Positions 1 through 9,283 of a DNA stretch of 64,000 bases are shown piece by piece; positions within the stretch are counted from its first letter, which is position 1; each line of letters starts with the position of its first letter. A program made the translations under genes and the position numbers. The notes below the pieces were generated by a model. It was not told where the DNA came from. It was given only the letters and a program-made list of their open reading frames with translations, and did not search any database. The DNA is taken from NCBI GenBank assembly GCA_016844945.1, contig JAERTJ010000086.1:100180-164179 (forward strand), given 5' to 3'. The stretch is from Fidelibacterota bacterium (GTDB lineage: Bacteria > Fidelibacterota > UBA8477 > JABMPR01).

Positions 1-296
1 CCTGCGCCCCCCATATGAAATACAGCAGAGATATAGTCGAAATTGGTCTCAGCCAACCATTCTGAGTGAACAAAAAGTGCTTCACTCCCCCGGACTTGTG
101 TGGCTGCACCCGGATTCCAGTACAATGCAGTCGCATCATTGACACTTGCCACATGTGCGCCACCCATACCAACGGATCTACCACCCACTTCAATACCCAG
201 AAAATAAGCAGCTGTGGTACCTACCATAGATTGACTCAAGCCCAGCATCGGTATACTTAGCAGGGCAGTTAGCAGAATATTTTTCATGTTGTTCAT
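1..296 (-). CDS. PorV/PorQ-like outer-membrane barrel protein, N-terminal part
   Basis: The 98 visible codons begin with a signal peptide (hydrophobic stretch ending near SMVG) followed by EVGGRSVGMGGAHVASVNDA and TALYWNPGA. This glycine-rich start is the hallmark of the PorV/PorQ/UPF0164 group of outer-membrane barrels, whose members include the type IX secretion shuttle PorV. The gene runs off the left edge, so only the N-terminus can be judged. An AGGAGGGAGGAAGT purine run precedes ATG at 294-296; a second in-frame ATG at 285-287 is possible. It is 12 bases downstream of the large surface-protein gene on the same strand, so the two are probably co-transcribed. A role in exporting or anchoring that protein is inference. 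A plain fatty-acid-transporter-like barrel is the alternative. Confidence 0.72.
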   Translation of the reverse strand, partial: MNNMKNILLTALLSIPMLGLSQSMVGTTAAYFLGIEVGGRSVGMGGAHVASVNDATALYWNPGAATQVRGSEALFVHSEWLAETNFDYISAVFHMGGA

Positions 297-308
297 ACTT
301 CCTCCCTC

Positions 309-3300
309 CTATTTCACTATGGCCAATTTGCCAATGGTTTCACCGGCTTCGCCGGCATCGATATGGTAAATGTAAATTCCGTAAGCAATATCTAAGCCTT
401 CTTTGGTTCTGAGATTCCAGGAAACTGAACCATCAAAAATATTGGAGTCATGGGTCAGGGTCTGAATATGATCTCCGGTAATGGTATAGAGTCGAATCTC
501 ACAGGAGGCTGGCAAATGAATAAAGTCTATCCTCCGTTCTCCGCGCCCGCTGGCAAAGCGATTTACTGGCTCCCAACTGGCTGCTGCCAGATAGGGATTT
601 GGAACAACTCGAACTTTATCTTCCCAACCGTCCATGGCAGCTAACGACGCGCCTGCGCTCTCTGTTGTATACCTGAAAACATCTTCACTGGTAAACGGCT
701 TTGTGGTATAAAAATGTAGTGAGTCTCCTACCCCAACAGACTCGATGTCTGAGTAGGCAGTATCAATCACAATACCAACACCGGGTACAATGGATGTGGT
801 GATGGTATCATTAAAAGTAAAACGAACAAACCAGGTCAAAAAGCTGTCCTGCTCTGCAGTCTGGTGTGCAAAGTATGTGATAAAATCGCGAGCCGTATTG
901 TTCACAGGTTTGTATCCAACCAGCGGCATGATTTCATCTGTCGTCAGATCCTTAACGTGAAACTTGATATCCTTAACGGCAATGGTACTTCCCACTCCGA
1001 CATAGGGAATGGAGGTTCCAACCACCTCATCAGCAAAAACGATTGCGTAGTCATGAGGCATTCTTCTGGCGCTATAGGCAGCATTAACACCATAACTAAT
1101 ATCAGGCGATAATTCAAAAGGACGATTCAATCCAATAAGCTCCTCGATGGGTTCCACCTGCCACATGTTGTTAAAGTCATAACGAATTCCATCAATGACT
1201 TTGCTGGCGAGTCGAATATCTGGCTCAACCAATCCCATGTTTCCGTTGACATACTGATATTCTGCAGGTCCAGTTCCAAAGTTTGGTGAGTTGGCCATGA
1301 TTGTATCTAGTTCACCATCCATAGCTCTGGTAACCGTGTAGGTAGTGGTGATCTCTTGAAGTTCATCAGGATCATTTTGATCCAGATTGGGCTCTCCTGG
1401 ATCGGGTTGACCATTACCCTCGGTTCCATCAGCATCTGGACCATGATAAACACCCAGGAAGACGGTCCGCGTCTGAAGCATACGATAGACGGAAGCGCCT
1501 GAATCGGCTGCCCAGAGACCATCTGAACCGACATCATGAAGGATGGAATCACCAAGTGAAGGATCGTATGAACCCGCATCATCAGCATTGTAAAAGGCGA
1601 CCCAGTCCCCATCATTATCGATGCCATCATTGCTCATGTCCTGAAATGTGATTTCATATTCTGCATCATTTTTCACAGCTGTGGCATCTAGAAAATTCAG
1701 CGTGATATTTCCCTGACCTGAACCAGCGATATGTGCAATTCCGGAATTCTGAGGTGCCTGATAACCAGCAGTACGAGCGTTGGGTACAACACCGACGGTG
1801 TTTTGATCATAAACGATACTCCCGTTCAGCTCAAGAATGGTTTTTGAACACTCCGCCGGATAAAAACTGTCACTTCCACGATCATAGGAAACTACGGCAT
1901 AGAAATACTGCTGACCATTCACTACTGTGGTATCATGCCAGACATGGGTCAAACCTTTATCATCACCCAGGTAAAAAGCCGCTCCCTGGACACGATCCAG
2001 ATCCCCGTCATAAAAGCCCTGAACATCATTGATCAAATCAAACTGATCAATGGGTTCATAGAAAACTGCATTTCCAAAACCATCAGTAATGGTGTTGACC
2101 TCATTAAATCCAAAGTCAGTAGCACGATAGATCTTATAACCTTCAAAATCGTATCCGTTGACTGGGTCATATGAAAATTCAGCCAGGTCATCCCAATACA
2201 GGGTCACACGTCCATCACCGGCAACTGCTCTAACAGTGGGTCTATCTGGTGGTTTGGCAAAATTGTAGTTGTTATCGTAAATCTGCTGGATCGTGATCTT
2301 GTTATTCAGAATATCATCAAAATCTTCACCAAAGACCAATCCTACAGAGAAACGTTCGGTTTGACGTGCCTTTAATGGAAAGAATCCAGCACCATAGATG
2401 AAGTCACCATCCACGGGATTGGTTTCAATATCATTTGATTTGTCAATACTGGGAGCCAGTTTGCTCCAGAGTTGAGCATCATTTGACATGCGAATTTTTC
2501 CAGGAGGGGTGAAGTAGGTAAAACTGGTGAGACCGATCTGATCAGATTCATCGATATCTGTTTTATCAATATGGGGTTCACCTGGGAGACCTGTATCATA
2601 GAGTTTACCGTCAGGACCGGGTTGAAATCCTGAGGTAGGCATACCATCATCTTCACCGATGTCATAGGTTAGCGGTACACCATCCAGGCCCACATCATCG
2701 TTGCCTATTTCCCAGTCACCATCATTATCGATCCCATCATCGCGACCCTCATCCAACATCAGATCGCTTGTACCAATGTTATTGAGGTAGTCGATGTATT
2801 GAAAAGGTGGCAAGGGTGCTGCAACGTTGTCAATGGTTCTGTCCACACGGTTGGCATAGTGATTCAGTGTATCTTCATCAATAATACCATTGAAGTTATC
2901 ATCCAGCAAATTACGGATATCTTCTTTGAATACCGTTCTATGACCAGGTGTTGTAATAATTTGCACGACGCGTCCCTGGGAATAGAGATCTGTGGTATCT
3001 TCAGTGAGAATCACGATTGTACGTTCATAGGTCTCGGCATCGATAACCACAACCGGATCACCCAGATTAAAACTATCTGGTTCAAAAAAGGCTGGTTCAA
3101 AGGTTGGGGCTAATCCGTCAGCAAAATTGTCACCATCATTGTCTATACCATCTACAGCATTACCTGGTGACTCTAGGAAGGCATAGCCGGCATAACCAAC
3201 TGGACCATCAAAACAGGGACTAAATGCAGGCGGACTGTCAAAGGAGTAGGTGATATCGTTTTCTGCATCAAAGTAAGCCAAATCATCCTCTGAATCCCCA

Positions 3301-4283
3301 CAACGGCCACCAGCAAGGGTTCCAACCATCATTCCAAAGGCTGCTTTGAGATAATTGGTCGTTCCCTGATTCGTCACATCATACAGCCAGAAAATAGCAT
3401 CCTCTGCCAGAAAGTGAGACCACTGTAATCCTCTAACCGCAACTGATAGTCCCATTCCATAGCGGAATGAGTCAGTTGAGTCAGGACTAAAGACCCGTCC
3501 TGAGCTGGGGTCACCAGCTGATTTATGATTGAATTCCCTATCATTATTATCGTCCATGACGAAGTAGGATTCCTGGTCAGCATTCTTCACATTTTTTCCG
3601 AAATATCCATTCCATGAGCCTGCCCAACCGGGATCATCAACATCCTGAAGCTTATCCGGCCAGAAAAGGGGCCAGGAATCGGGAATGCCATCATCATCTT
3701 CAGAATTTGGTAGACCATCAGGACCGTCGCTATCCAGATCCGTGGACATTGCTACTTTATCTGTATCAGAATTCGCATATCCAGGGACAGGTTCAAAGGT
3801 CCAGGAGTTGTCACCCACAATAGGTCCATCTGTCCATCCACGGGGGCCATCACTGGTTCCTACGGATCTAAAAACTTTATAGACCTTGGCGATGTAAGGA
3901 TACTGTACCCCATCAACGACAGCTGGTGGATTCAATATCTCCTGAATCGAGAATTTTGTGAATTGACTACCTTCTGGGTCAACCAATGTATCCATTGTGG
4001 AGGTATTCAGATATCGTAAGGTGTCTACCCAGCTTTGCTCAGCTTCAACACCTAGCAAGGGACTCACATCTCCAATATACATATTCCCTGAACCGATGGG
4101 CCACTCCCCCTCTGGATCTCCACCAATAGTGCCGGCAACCAGACCATAATTAAAAAAGACGGTTCGAATTTTATTCCCGGCGTGTATACCTTTTTTCCTG
4201 AAGGTAGCATCACCATAAGATTGTGCCTGTAGGGAGGCAGAGATGAGTAATCCCAGAACAAGAATATATTTTAGCGTTTTCAT
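309..4283 (-). CDS. Giant secreted surface protein with Asp-rich calcium-type loops, Fn3 and FlgD/type IX-like C-terminal domain
   Basis: 1324 residues. A signal peptide (about residues 1-21, ending LQAQS) precedes a long body with many Asp/Gly/Asn loops. DGIDNDGD occurs three times, with further related stretches such as SDGPDGLPNSEDDDGIPD; these resemble thrombospondin type 3 or EF-hand-like calcium loops. A fibronectin type III-like segment (RPTVRAVAGDGRVTLYW ... GYKIYRA) lies near residues 690-820. The last 95 residues (VRVVPNPYLAAASWEP ... GIYIYHIDAG ... KLAIVK) match FlgD-Ig/type IX sorting-type domains that end in a short basic tail. Its ATG overlaps the stop of the upstream TonB receptor by one base (TAATG), and a PorV-like gene follows. 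Substrate and function are unknown; a surface-exposed partner of the receptor is inference. Confidence 0.8.
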   Translation of the reverse strand: MKTLKYILVLGLLISASLQAQSYGDATFRKKGIHAGNKIRTVFFNYGLVAGTIGGDPEGEWPIGSGNMYIGDVSPLLGVEAEQSWVDTLRYLNTSTMDTLVDPEGSQFTKFSIQEILNPPAVVDGVQYPYIAKVYKVFRSVGTSDGPRGWTDGPIVGDNSWTFEPVPGYANSDTDKVAMSTDLDSDGPDGLPNSEDDDGIPDSWPLFWPDKLQDVDDPGWAGSWNGYFGKNVKNADQESYFVMDDNNDREFNHKSAGDPSSGRVFSPDSTDSFRYGMGLSVAVRGLQWSHFLAEDAIFWLYDVTNQGTTNYLKAAFGMMVGTLAGGRCGDSEDDLAYFDAENDITYSFDSPPAFSPCFDGPVGYAGYAFLESPGNAVDGIDNDGDNFADGLAPTFEPAFFEPDSFNLGDPVVVIDAETYERTIVILTEDTTDLYSQGRVVQIITTPGHRTVFKEDIRNLLDDNFNGIIDEDTLNHYANRVDRTIDNVAAPLPPFQYIDYLNNIGTSDLMLDEGRDDGIDNDGDWEIGNDDVGLDGVPLTYDIGEDDGMPTSGFQPGPDGKLYDTGLPGEPHIDKTDIDESDQIGLTSFTYFTPPGKIRMSNDAQLWSKLAPSIDKSNDIETNPVDGDFIYGAGFFPLKARQTERFSVGLVFGEDFDDILNNKITIQQIYDNNYNFAKPPDRPTVRAVAGDGRVTLYWDDLAEFSYDPVNGYDFEGYKIYRATDFGFNEVNTITDGFGNAVFYEPIDQFDLINDVQGFYDGDLDRVQGAAFYLGDDKGLTHVWHDTTVVNGQQYFYAVVSYDRGSDSFYPAECSKTILELNGSIVYDQNTVGVVPNARTAGYQAPQNSGIAHIAGSGQGNITLNFLDATAVKNDAEYEITFQDMSNDGIDNDGDWVAFYNADDAGSYDPSLGDSILHDVGSDGLWAADSGASVYRMLQTRTVFLGVYHGPDADGTEGNGQPDPGEPNLDQNDPDELQEITTTYTVTRAMDGELDTIMANSPNFGTGPAEYQYVNGNMGLVEPDIRLASKVIDGIRYDFNNMWQVEPIEELIGLNRPFELSPDISYGVNAAYSARRMPHDYAIVFADEVVGTSIPYVGVGSTIAVKDIKFHVKDLTTDEIMPLVGYKPVNNTARDFITYFAHQTAEQDSFLTWFVRFTFNDTITTSIVPGVGIVIDTAYSDIESVGVGDSLHFYTTKPFTSEDVFRYTTESAGASLAAMDGWEDKVRVVPNPYLAAASWEPVNRFASGRGERRIDFIHLPASCEIRLYTITGDHIQTLTHDSNIFDGSVSWNLRTKEGLDIAYGIYIYHIDAGEAGETIGKLAIVK

Positions 4284-7200
4284 TATTTTACTCCCACTGA
4301 GAAGCCGACGGTAAAACGTCTGGGGTCACCATACCAATCGGGATGCAAAAAGTAATCATCCAGTGTATTAATTGCTTCCACAGCATTATTTGCCTCTGCA
4401 CGTGCTTGAGCCAGTGTGTATTTAGCCGAACCCGTGTCACCATAAACAGTATACTCGTTCTGAATGTCAAACAGGTTGTCAAACTTGGCGTATACATTCA
4501 TTTTTAATCCAGACAGGGTGATGTTTTTGTAAATTTTCATATCATACATCTGCGTGAAGGGCTTAGTGCCCCCATTAGGTGTTGCCACACCAAGGTTTCC
4601 CTGTTCATCGCTGGGTGTATAGGGTAATCCACTGCCCAGACGTGCATTGAGACTCACACCCCAACTTTCGAGGTTTCCAACAGTGATATTACCACTAAAA
4701 CTATGTCGTTGATCCCAGTCTAGCCTAAGAAGTCTGACTTCAGGCTCGGTGTTGCCCTGACGCGCATTAAATGCGGCATTGGGATCGGAAGCATTTCCCT
4801 CAGCGATCTGGAATGTATAATCGAGATTCGTCATCCACATCTGAGAGTACCTTTTCTCAAACGAGATAGTTACACCGCGTGTGTTGGCATAATCACGGTT
4901 CACAAACTGAGCATACTTTCGTTGATCATATGTCAATACAATTTTGTCAGCAGAAATCAGGTTTCGGATGTCCCTAAAATAAAAATTGACAGTGATACCC
5001 ACATCATCTGTCAATTCCTGTTGCAACCCAATTTCGTATGAAATTGTCTGTTGAGGTTCTAGATCGGGATTACCTACCAATGAGTTTACAATCCCGGTTC
5101 CACTTCCAATTCGGTACTCTGGGTTTGTAAACAGATCCTGCAGATTTGGAATCTGGAAAAAATGACCATATGAAATGTGAATTACACCGCGGTCGGATAT
5201 GGGATATCCCAGACCAATTCTGGGACTGATTTGCCATTTGGGTTCGGCATCCTTGTACCAGAATGCTCTTCGTTCGTCTGGGGTAAAAGCATTTTCGTCT
5301 GTTTTTTCAGAAAAATCGTATACACCATCCAGGTCAACATCGGTAAAAACTTCACCAGGTTCATAGCTACCACTAGAATCAGCATCGATATAGGGTTCTG
5401 AATCATCGATATGACCATCACCATCGGCATCTCGCCATCGGTTAGAAGCTTTAATCGGTGAGTAAACATCTGGATCTCTCGGATCTTTTGGTACAATACC
5501 ATCTGAGTCGAAGTAATCAAGCCGCAGTCCAGCATTCACAATGAGGCTCTTGAATTCTAATTTTGTCTGCCCATACGCAGACAATTCCTTGGGCTGAACT
5601 TCAAGGTTAAAACCAAACGGGATGCCTGTCTGAAGGTCATAGGCAATAAAGCGTCGATAGATGTCATCTAACCTGGCTTGAGCACCTACCTTAACTTCCA
5701 CAACTCGATTGACCTGACTGGTTAAATCGCCTTTAAATACTTGAGATTCAGTCTTTCGATTAAACCAGGAATTGTCAACTCCCCCAGTGAAATAACTATA
5801 TAGCTGTTGGGCGCTCAGGGCGTTTACCAGATTGATATCCTTCGGATTTGGATTGAATGCATCGAGAGTATCATCACCATCTGTATCTAAATATTTTGAG
5901 AATGCCCACTCATCTTCGTATTTGTATTCCTGCCACTCATAATTCACTTTTGAGTAACCCAGTTGATAAAAAGTCTTTTCAGTTAATTGATGGTTGATAT
6001 TGAAGGTAATACTGCCCCCATTTTTGTACCTATGGAGGATGGCATCTGGATTGAGCTGCATAGCCTCACTCCAACCCTGTTGATATGATTCATCCTGTAA
6101 AAGGTTTAGACGAAGTGACAATCTGGGTGTGACACGGTAAGTAAATTTTACATGGTAAGAAGTTTTCTCATATGGATTCATGGGCACAAATGCTGAATCA
6201 CCAGTCCCCAGGCGATAACCATCATTTTTAAATGCCACAAGCGAGTCCAGATTAAGGGGTGCATACCCAATGGTTCCCTGAGGGATGGAGTCGGGGTCAG
6301 CATCTCCAACATACAAACCTTTTAGCCACCACCTACCTTCACCATCACCCCCCAGACCCGTGTTTGGGTTTATCTCATCATAAAAAGTATCATCAATGTT
6401 AAACTGACGGACACCATAGCGATGTCCTTCAGCCACAAATCGACGAATGGTACCAAAAGCTGTCAACTTTCCGGGAATGATCGGACCAGAAATATTCGCC
6501 TGAAGATTGTATTGAGAGATAGGTGAAAATGAGTCAATATTTCTGTAGATATCTGTATTGTTGGAAAGTTGATCGCCAGCATAGCCCATGACATTCCACT
6601 CGATCTCATCATCTCCATCTTTGGTCACAATATTGACCACACCGGACATAGCCTGACCATATTCAGCATTAAATGCACCTGTGATCAGCTGCAATTCTTG
6701 GATTGATGCATTCTCAACGTCAACAGCCATGCTACCGTCATAGGGATCAGTAACTGGGATACCATCAATCATATACAGGGTTTCACCGTGGCGACCACCG
6801 CGGATATGACCATCCACAACACCGGCCTGCATTGACAAGACATCGTTGAAAGTTTCAACAGGCATTGCTTCCAGCTCGGCGGAGGTGATATGTGAAGCAC
6901 TTGATGTTAGATCCTTCACTACCAGGGGTCGCTCTGCTGTCACAGTAACAACTTCTCCGGACTGAAGAACTTGCGTTCCTAAATCGAATGTCAGATCAGT
7001 CGTGAGATCGACGGATACAAGGACTTCAGTCTTTCTGAGTGCCTGGTATCCAATCATGGTTGCTGTAACAGAATAGCTACCGGGAGGAAGCCCGGTAATG
7101 AAATAATCCCCATCCAGCCCAACTGAAGCACCAAAAGTTGTACCATCAACGATGACATTACAACCAATGAGGGGATCACCACTCTCGGCATCCCGAACAT

Positions 7201-7303
7201 ACCCTGCAATTTTACCTGTAGTACCTGCAGTCAGATGTGTAGAAAAAAGAAAACTTAGGACGAACAACCACCTTATCGGCGACGAAAATAATTGTGTCTT
7301 CAA
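4283..7303 (-). CDS. TonB-dependent receptor with carboxypeptidase-regulatory-like N-terminus
   Basis: 1006 residues. A signal peptide (to about residue 26, HLTAG) is followed by a CarboxypepD_reg-like Ig domain (KIAGYVRDAESGDPLIGCNV ... GDYFITGLPPGSYSVTATMIGY, about 28-110). Then come a TonB plug domain (LEAMPVETFNDVLSMQAGV, IRGGRHGETLYMIDGIPV, EYGQAMSGVVNIVTK) and a long outer-membrane barrel ending VGFSVGVK. An extracellular-looking Asp-rich insert near residue 620 (DADGDGHIDDSEPYIDADS) resembles EF-hand loops and echoes the loops of the downstream protein. The start is TTG at 7301-7303, because an in-frame TGA lies four codons upstream and no ATG follows before the signal peptide; GAGTGAGA is a weak ribosome site. 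It imports an unknown ligand across the outer membrane, in an operon with the surface protein and PorV-like gene. Confidence 0.9.
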   Translation of the reverse strand: MKTQLFSSPIRWLFVLSFLFSTHLTAGTTGKIAGYVRDAESGDPLIGCNVIVDGTTFGASVGLDGDYFITGLPPGSYSVTATMIGYQALRKTEVLVSVDLTTDLTFDLGTQVLQSGEVVTVTAERPLVVKDLTSSASHITSAELEAMPVETFNDVLSMQAGVVDGHIRGGRHGETLYMIDGIPVTDPYDGSMAVDVENASIQELQLITGAFNAEYGQAMSGVVNIVTKDGDDEIEWNVMGYAGDQLSNNTDIYRNIDSFSPISQYNLQANISGPIIPGKLTAFGTIRRFVAEGHRYGVRQFNIDDTFYDEINPNTGLGGDGEGRWWLKGLYVGDADPDSIPQGTIGYAPLNLDSLVAFKNDGYRLGTGDSAFVPMNPYEKTSYHVKFTYRVTPRLSLRLNLLQDESYQQGWSEAMQLNPDAILHRYKNGGSITFNINHQLTEKTFYQLGYSKVNYEWQEYKYEDEWAFSKYLDTDGDDTLDAFNPNPKDINLVNALSAQQLYSYFTGGVDNSWFNRKTESQVFKGDLTSQVNRVVEVKVGAQARLDDIYRRFIAYDLQTGIPFGFNLEVQPKELSAYGQTKLEFKSLIVNAGLRLDYFDSDGIVPKDPRDPDVYSPIKASNRWRDADGDGHIDDSEPYIDADSSGSYEPGEVFTDVDLDGVYDFSEKTDENAFTPDERRAFWYKDAEPKWQISPRIGLGYPISDRGVIHISYGHFFQIPNLQDLFTNPEYRIGSGTGIVNSLVGNPDLEPQQTISYEIGLQQELTDDVGITVNFYFRDIRNLISADKIVLTYDQRKYAQFVNRDYANTRGVTISFEKRYSQMWMTNLDYTFQIAEGNASDPNAAFNARQGNTEPEVRLLRLDWDQRHSFSGNITVGNLESWGVSLNARLGSGLPYTPSDEQGNLGVATPNGGTKPFTQMYDMKIYKNITLSGLKMNVYAKFDNLFDIQNEYTVYGDTGSAKYTLAQARAEANNAVEAINTLDDYFLHPDWYGDPRRFTVGFSVGVK

Positions 7304-7591
7304 ATCCGTGTCTCACTCTTTTTAAAAGATTAGTAACCCTCCTCTGAGTTACGTTTCCAGAACTTATTGGAATGATGTCACCATGTCAAGATAATTTGCT
7401 TGACATTAACAATCTCCAAACCCCTGTTTCTTCCAGTCTTTTAAAGGGTCTGTCAGCATAATTTGTATGACAAATATTATGGCTTTCCCCTTCCCTCAAG
7501 TGAAGCTCGAAAGGGATTGATTATCAATAAGATGTCCCTGAAACGAAAGAAATGATTTGCTTGATTCCCCTCTCTGACATATTTCATAGAC
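7304..7591. other. Divergent promoter region between TonB receptor and parvulin genes
   Basis: A 288-base spacer between divergent genes. I found no open frame with a ribosome site, no tRNA and no terminator in it. It must hold promoters for both sides; the only one I can suggest is the minus-strand TTGACA listed separately. TTTGTATGACAAA (a short inverted repeat) lies within 7462-7474 on the plus side. Confidence 0.5.
7361..7389 (-). promoter_or_regulatory. Candidate promoter of the TonB receptor operon
   Basis: On the minus strand a perfect -35 hexamer TTGACA (7384-7389) stands 17 bases from TAAGTT (7361-7366), a poor -10 with only three matches. It is 58 bases upstream of the TTG start. 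This assumes a sigma70-like consensus, which may not hold in this phylum. Confidence 0.25.
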
Positions 7592-9283
7592 ATGAATTTA
7601 AAGACCTATGCAAAGATGCTTTTTTTACTCTTCATGACAGTATTTCTCATTGTTTCATGTAACAAAAGTGAGCTGTCTCACGAGGTTGTAGCCTCTATCG
7701 ATGGTGACCCCATCACGCTGGAAGATTTCAAGCGAGCGTATATCCCAGTGCTTCTATATTCTGACAAAAAGGAAACACCAGAAAGCCGTGAAGAAGTACT
7801 TAACTATCTCATCGATCAGACCATCCTTGCCAAAGAAGCTCAGGATTTAAAACTGGATACAATCGCCACCCTTGATGTCCTGAGAAGAACCGCCGAAAAA
7901 ACTGCCTTTACTCGGATTCTATATAAGGAGTGGGTGAAAGAATCTATAACGACCCCCTCTGAAGCTCGATTACGAAAAGCATATATAAACAGCCACAATC
8001 CCCGACTGGTTCGTCACCTGTTTACTGACGATGAAGAGCAAGCGGTAAAATATTATGAGATGCTTATTCAGGGAGCCAATTGGGATTCACTGGCTGCAAT
8101 CAGCTTTGATGATCCCTCTCTGGCATACAGTGGGGGTGTCCTGGGGTGGATGAAATTTGGAGATATGGATCCCGAGTTTGAGCGAGCCGTCTATGACCTG
8201 GAAGTGCATGAAATATCAAAACCCATTCAAACCCAGTTTGGCTGGCATATCATTCGCGTGGATGAAGAATCCAAAGATCTCATGCTCACTGAATACGACT
8301 TCTCACTGGAACGCTCGAAGCTGGAACGGGTTTTTCGCGAGAGGGAGGAAAAAAGGCTCTCTGATTCCGTTGTAAATGCCATGATGACTCAAGCCAATCT
8401 GCAGTTTGTACCACGGATTGCACCTAGGGTCTGGACGGTCATGCATGATCAAATCCATAGGTTACTTGAGGAACCGGAGCTTGAAGCGTCCATGGGGTTT
8501 GAACTACAAAACTTTGAATATCAACTGGAGCCTTTGCTAAATGAGCCCATGCTCACCTTTGGCACCACAACCTGGACCGTGAAAGATTTTCTTCAAAAAC
8601 TGCCTGAAATGAATCGACAACTCATGCTATCCGACCTGAAAACTGCGACAGCTTTTCTGGTAAGAGATGAGATTATCTATCTGGAAGGTACAAAACGCTC
8701 ACTCCAGAACAATCCCAGCGTCATTGCTGAAGTCCAGGATCGTGAGAACCAGTTTCTTTCGAACCTTTACCTCCGACATCTCGCAGAGAAGCAACCTATC
8801 AGTGAGCAGGTAGTTCGCAGTTTCTACAAGCAATTCGCAACTACACGTTACCAGGCGCCAGATAGCTTATACATTCAGCAATTAGAATTTCTCTCGAGGG
8901 CTTCGCAGCTGGCATTTTTAAAGTTGCTTGAAGGCGGGGCATCGTGGACAAATGCTCACTCAAATCCTGAAGTTTCAGTGATGATAAAGAATCTGGGGTG
9001 GTTCCAAGGTGCTCGCGAGGACTATGCAAATTACTACCATGAACTGGTAACACTTCCGTTGAAAACGCTGATCCATCCACAAAATTCAACAGACAGTCTT
9101 ACCTATATCGCAGCCACCCAGCGTCGCAGACATGCAAAACCCCTGGAGCAGATCTACTCCCAGGTCAGAATAGATGCTGAAAATGATCGTTTGGATAAAT
9201 TGCGCCTAAAAGAAGTCCAGACCCTAGCTAAGAACCATGATATCCAGATTGACCTGGATAAACTCCACAACTATCAATGGTGA
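7592..9283 (+). CDS. Parvulin-type peptidylprolyl isomerase lipoprotein (PrsA/SurA-like)
   Basis: 563 residues. A lipoprotein signal (hydrophobic core then VSC, Cys23) is followed by a SurA/PrsA-type N-terminal region (VASIDGDPITLEDFKRAY, YLIDQTILAKEAQ). The PpiC rotamase domain covers about residues 130-225 (VRHLFTDDEEQAVKYYEML, GGVLGWMKFGDMDPEFE, IQTQFGWHIIRVDEE), and a long helical C-terminal region follows. It should fold or chaperone envelope proteins at the periplasmic face of a membrane, consistent with the many outer-membrane proteins nearby. It is transcribed away from the TonB receptor operon, and its 3' end overlaps the convergent amylase gene by 10 bases. No strong ribosome site precedes ATG 7592, so the exact start is slightly uncertain. 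Confidence 0.88.
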   Translation: MNLKTYAKMLFLLFMTVFLIVSCNKSELSHEVVASIDGDPITLEDFKRAYIPVLLYSDKKETPESREEVLNYLIDQTILAKEAQDLKLDTIATLDVLRRTAEKTAFTRILYKEWVKESITTPSEARLRKAYINSHNPRLVRHLFTDDEEQAVKYYEMLIQGANWDSLAAISFDDPSLAYSGGVLGWMKFGDMDPEFERAVYDLEVHEISKPIQTQFGWHIIRVDEESKDLMLTEYDFSLERSKLERVFREREEKRLSDSVVNAMMTQANLQFVPRIAPRVWTVMHDQIHRLLEEPELEASMGFELQNFEYQLEPLLNEPMLTFGTTTWTVKDFLQKLPEMNRQLMLSDLKTATAFLVRDEIIYLEGTKRSLQNNPSVIAEVQDRENQFLSNLYLRHLAEKQPISEQVVRSFYKQFATTRYQAPDSLYIQQLEFLSRASQLAFLKLLEGGASWTNAHSNPEVSVMIKNLGWFQGAREDYANYYHELVTLPLKTLIHPQNSTDSLTYIAATQRRRHAKPLEQIYSQVRIDAENDRLDKLRLKEVQTLAKNHDIQIDLDKLHNYQW

